The position numbers were made by a program, and so were the translations under genes. The notes below the pieces were generated by a model. The model did no database searches and had not been told where the DNA came from. It was given only the letters and a program-made list of their open reading frames with translations. Positions 51,390 to 54,121 of a stretch of 54,121 bases of DNA are shown here, piece by piece; position 1 is the stretch's first letter; each line of letters opens with the position of its first letter. This stretch comes from Flavobacteriaceae bacterium (GTDB taxonomy: Bacteria; Bacteroidota; Bacteroidia; Flavobacteriales; Flavobacteriaceae), in the NCBI GenBank assembly GCA_947491985.1, contig CANLLR010000019.1, positions 1-54,121 on the forward strand, read 5' to 3'.

Positions 51390-53102
51390 ATGAAAAATAA
51401 ATCGAATAAAATAATTCTCACTTATTTTCTAATTGTACTTATCTTGGTTTTTACAAGCCAATACTTTCTCCTCCGCGATTATTTACCTCAGACACTATTT
51501 CTTATCAGTTTTTTAATTAGCTTTTCGGTCATTTCTGCTTCTACTGTTTTTTTTGGTTATTTGATTTCAAAAAATTTTAAGAATGTTACTAAGCATTTAA
51601 AGAAATTAGAAGTTAAAAACGAAGAATTATTCAAATCGAACGAGCGCTATGATATTGTTGCAAAAGCCACTAGTGACACCATTTGGGATTGGGACACTAA
51701 AACTAATAAGTTCATTTTTAATAAAGGAATCCATGGCATTTTTGGCTACAATAAAGATGCTGTAGGCGATACAATTCAGTGGTGGTTTGACAAAATTCAT
51801 CCCGAAGACAGTTTAAAAATGTCGGTTAAAGTGTATTCATACATTGAACAGAAAACAGAAAAATGGCAAGATTATTATCGTTTTTTATGCGGTGACGGTT
51901 CCTATAAATATGTATATGACAGAGGTTTTTTGGTGATGGATGAAAACGACAGTGTGATTAGGGTAATTGGCGCCATGCAAGACATCACCAAGTTAAAGGA
52001 AGAAGAACAACGGTTACGACTTTTAGAAACCGTAATTACACAAACCAAAGATGCTATTATAATTACTGAAGCTGACAGCAATGAACGTGGCATTCCTAAA
52101 ATAGTTTACGTAAATCCAGCTTTTTCTAAACTAACAGGTTACAATCCTAATGAAGTTATTGGTAAAACACCTCAAGTATTTATGAGTAAAAATTCTGTAA
52201 AAGCAGACATCAAAAACTTGAATAATGCCATCAAAAAGAAAGAAGAATTTACATTCGAAACCATAAATGTAAATAAGAATAATCAAGAATATTGGGTGAA
52301 TTTCACTATGATTCCAATTACAAATTTTGATGACGAACACTCGCATTGGATTTCAATACAACGTGATATCTCGAAAGAGAAAGAGCGAGAAGAAGAACGC
52401 GAACATTTGATAAGTGAATTAACGCAAAACAATAAAGATTTAAAACAATTCTCTTACATTACATCTCATAATTTGCGGGCTCCGTTATCTAATCTTACAG
52501 GATTATTAAATTTAATTGAAGATATTCCTATTGAAAATGAAGAACTAAAGGAACTTATCGACGGATTTTCAAAATCAACTAATTTACTAAATGAAACTAT
52601 AAACGATTTAGTAAAAGTAATCATTATTAAAGATAGCCCATCTATAGAAAAAGAAGAAGTCATTATCCGTGATGTTTTTGAAAATGTTTTTAATCAACTA
52701 ACATTCATCATTGGAATTCAAAAACCGATTTTAAAATTATCTTTAGGTAAGACTAAAACTTTAGTGATAAATAAAACCTATTTAGAAAGTATTTTATTAA
52801 ATTTGATGACTAACTCTTTAAAGTATAGAGATGAAAAAAGGCAGTTGCGCATCAGTATCACTTCTTATTCTGAAGACAATATGACAATTATTAAGTTTAC
52901 TGATAATGGCATCGGGATTGATTTAGAGCGAAATAAAGACAAGGTTTTTGGTTTGTACCAGCGTTTTCATAATCATACCGACAGTAAAGGATTGGGGTTG
53001 TATTTGGTGAAATCCCAAATAGAAGCAATGGGTGGTAATATAGCTATTAAAAGTGAAGTTGGTAAAGGCACATCGTTTAAGTTATCATTTAAAAATCAAT
53101 AG
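51390..53102 (+). CDS. PAS-domain sensor histidine kinase
   Basis: A 570-aa kinase. The start chosen is MKNKSNKIILTYFLIVLILV; the frame is open back into typA, but that leader looks non-coding. Two membrane spans (about 8-25 and 35-57) precede PAS 1 (about 85-205: TSDTIWDWDTKTNKFIFNKG, GDGSYKYVYDRGF) and PAS 2 (about 215-330). The HisKA has SYITSHNLRAPLSNLTGLLN with His360, and the ATPase has N-box NLMTNSLKYR, DNGIGID and KGLGLYLVK. A four-base gap separates it from the receiver-only regulator, a likely phosphorelay pair. The ligand is unknown. Confidence 0.93.
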   Translation: MKNKSNKIILTYFLIVLILVFTSQYFLLRDYLPQTLFLISFLISFSVISASTVFFGYLISKNFKNVTKHLKKLEVKNEELFKSNERYDIVAKATSDTIWDWDTKTNKFIFNKGIHGIFGYNKDAVGDTIQWWFDKIHPEDSLKMSVKVYSYIEQKTEKWQDYYRFLCGDGSYKYVYDRGFLVMDENDSVIRVIGAMQDITKLKEEEQRLRLLETVITQTKDAIIITEADSNERGIPKIVYVNPAFSKLTGYNPNEVIGKTPQVFMSKNSVKADIKNLNNAIKKKEEFTFETINVNKNNQEYWVNFTMIPITNFDDEHSHWISIQRDISKEKEREEEREHLISELTQNNKDLKQFSYITSHNLRAPLSNLTGLLNLIEDIPIENEELKELIDGFSKSTNLLNETINDLVKVIIIKDSPSIEKEEVIIRDVFENVFNQLTFIIGIQKPILKLSLGKTKTLVINKTYLESILLNLMTNSLKYRDEKRQLRISITSYSEDNMTIIKFTDNGIGIDLERNKDKVFGLYQRFHNHTDSKGLGLYLVKSQIEAMGGNIAIKSEVGKGTSFKLSFKNQ

Positions 53103-53105
53103 AAA

Positions 53106-53519
53106 ATGTTAGAAAGAATTCTCTGTGTAGACGATGATCCTATAACATTAATGCTTTGTAAAAAAGTAATTCAAAAATCAGACTTAGCTCACGAAATTGA
53201 TACTGCTGTCAATGGTGAAGACGCATTACGATATTTTGATGCTATAACCATTGATAGTACTTCTGGTAAAATTAACTATCCACATTTGATTTTTTTAGAT
53301 TTAAATATGCCTGTTATGAACGGATGGGAATTTTTGGATGTGTTTTCTAAAGAGAACTATTCTGAAAAATTTTCAAATATAAAAGTAATCGTTTTGTCTT
53401 CAACAATTGACCCAGACGATATTGATAAATCGAAGGAATACCCAATGGTTATTGATTTTTTATCTAAACCAATTACGACCGAAATAATTGACTTATTGAA
53501 AAGAAATAATGTTATATAA
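53106..53519 (+). CDS. Single-domain response regulator
   Basis: A 137-aa receiver domain alone, with no DNA-binding output. Phosphorylation site Asp65 (IFLDLNMPVMNGWEFL), acidic pair Asp9-Asp10, Thr/Ser at LSSTIDP and Lys121 (FLSKPI) are all in place. It starts 4 bases after the PAS kinase stop, so it is its partner. Output presumably goes through a protein interaction, as in CheY or Spo0F. It is followed by a strong bidirectional terminator. Confidence 0.95.
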   Translation: MLERILCVDDDPITLMLCKKVIQKSDLAHEIDTAVNGEDALRYFDAITIDSTSGKINYPHLIFLDLNMPVMNGWEFLDVFSKENYSEKFSNIKVIVLSSTIDPDDIDKSKEYPMVIDFLSKPITTEIIDLLKRNNVI

Positions 53520-53550
53520 AAAAAGTCCCGATGATTATCGGGACTTTTTT
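53519..53550. terminator. Bidirectional terminator
   Basis: AAAAAAGTCCCGAT (53519-53532) pairs with ATCGGGACTTTTTT (53537-53550) around GATT, a perfect 14-bp stem. It ends the response regulator on the plus strand and rpsT on the minus strand. Confidence 0.95.
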
Positions 53551-53570
53551 ATTTTATAAAAACAACTAAA

Positions 53571-53822
53571 TTACAGTTTAGCTACATGTTTAGTTAATTT
53601 AGATTTTAAATTAGATGCCTTGTTATCGTGAATGATATTTTTCTTAGCTAATTTATCAATCATAGAGATTACAGCTGATAATTTAGTTGAAGCATCCGAT
53701 TTATCAGTAGCCAAACGCAACGCTTTTATCGCATTACGAGTCGTTTTGTGTTGGTATCTGTTTAATACTCTTTTTTTATCGTTACTTCTAATTCTCTTTA
53801 AAGCTGACTTATGATTTGCCAT
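53571..53822 (-). CDS. rpsT: 30S ribosomal protein S20
   Basis: An 83-aa basic protein that binds 16S rRNA during 30S assembly. The N-terminus MANHKSALKRIRSNDKKRVL and the helical LDKLAKK-like C-terminal part with NIIHDNKASNLKSKLTKHV are family hallmarks. Length is typical. It is encoded alone, 27 bases from the tRNA gene upstream on the same strand, and shares a terminator with the converging regulator gene. Confidence 0.98.
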   Translation of the reverse strand: MANHKSALKRIRSNDKKRVLNRYQHKTTRNAIKALRLATDKSDASTKLSAVISMIDKLAKKNIIHDNKASNLKSKLTKHVAKL

Positions 53823-53849
53823 TTTGTTTTATTTTTTTTAGTAAAATTG

Positions 53850-53921
53850 TAGCCCGTAGGGGAATCGAACCCCTCTTACATGGATGAAAACCATGCGTCC
53901 TAACCGATAGACGAACGGGCC
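53850..53921 (-). tRNA. tRNA-Glu (anticodon TTC)
   Basis: On the minus strand a 72-nt cloverleaf reads from GGCCCGTTCG to the 3' acceptor strand ACGGGCT plus discriminator A. The acceptor stem has one G-U pair at its base. The anticodon arm is CATGG-TTTTCAT-CCATG with TTC in the loop, and the T-arm carries GGTTCGATTCC. The 3' CCA is not encoded and must be added by the CCA enzyme. It precedes rpsT on the same strand. Confidence 0.96.
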
Positions 53922-54121
53922 AACTCCTTCAATGCGGATGCAAAAATACAACTATTTTTTATTCACACAATAGTCGAGCAAAAGTTTTTTTATTTATTTT
54001 TAATAAGCCTTCGCAAATAGCACTCTACCAAGGGATTCCTCTCCAGTTAAAATGCACTTTCCTTGCTCCTCTTTTCTATTTAAAGGTATACATCGTATAG
54101 TTGCCTTGGTTAAATCCTTAA

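Noticed and set aside
53922..54121. Partial gene at the right edge
   Set aside because: No frame of convincing length or composition is seen in the last 200 bases.

Overview
The window looks like a chromosomal segment from a member of the Flavobacteriaceae, probably Flavobacterium or a close relative. The evidence is the low G+C sequence, -7 promoter boxes of the Bacteroidetes form TAnnTTTG, two proteins ending in the type B (gliding-associated, CHU_C) sorting domain of the type IX secretion system, a TonB-dependent receptor with a carboxypeptidase-regulatory-like N-terminus, and several families typical of this group (2TM, DUF3667, choice-of-anchor L, GEVED).

Layout. 1-2.3 kb: a 15-bp tandem repeat next to a von Willebrand A protein, a small secreted protein and a gene-poor stretch with palindromic elements. 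2.3-4.6 kb: an AraC regulator followed by a secreted Asp-box (BNR) protein and a small membrane protein. 4.6-9.9 kb: palindromic elements, a zinc alcohol dehydrogenase and a large secreted HExxHxxGxxH metalloprotease. 10-23.5 kb: a surface-polysaccharide/LPS region with about nine glycosyltransferases, a Kdo-kinase-like protein, a polysaccharide deacetylase, an FkbM methyltransferase and a DegT aminotransferase, with dapD near its start. 23.5-28.2 kb: housekeeping genes (threonylcarbamoyl-AMP synthase, CCA-adding enzyme, heme A synthase, a CDP-alcohol phosphatidyltransferase, CsbD), interrupted by a GxxExxY gene enclosed in perfect 19-bp inverted repeats. 28.2-34.7 kb: a one-direction minus-strand block reading TonB receptor, TPR protein, LytS-type kinase fused to a 2TM domain, three free-standing 2TM proteins and a LytTR response regulator. 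35-37.2 kb: a PRiA4_ORF3-like protein, a 37-kDa nucleoid-associated protein and a 57-aa Cys/His protein. 37.3-49.2 kb: a POTRA/beta-barrel outer-membrane protein, an ABC exporter, two large type B T9SS surface proteins and a DUF3667 membrane protein. 49.4-54.1 kb: typA, a PAS sensor kinase with a single-domain response regulator, rpsT and tRNA-Glu(TTC). No gene is seen in the last 200 bases.

How genes work together. The glycosyltransferase block with the heptosyltransferase-like (GT9) and Kdo-kinase-like genes probably builds the lipid A-core or outer saccharide. The LytS/LytTR pair with four 2TM domains is probably one signalling unit, perhaps linked to the TonB receptor and TPR gene upstream. 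The two type B proteins would be exported by T9SS genes that lie outside the window.

Most promising unexplained signals: (1) the GxxExxY cassette, whose removal restores an overlapping TAATG junction between tsaC and cca; (2) two intergenic elements (34769-34879 and 49233-49374) that share conserved ends around a long but sequence-divergent hairpin; (3) the kinase-2TM fusion, which keeps an internal ATG at the domain junction. Functional calls come from motif reading without database searches.
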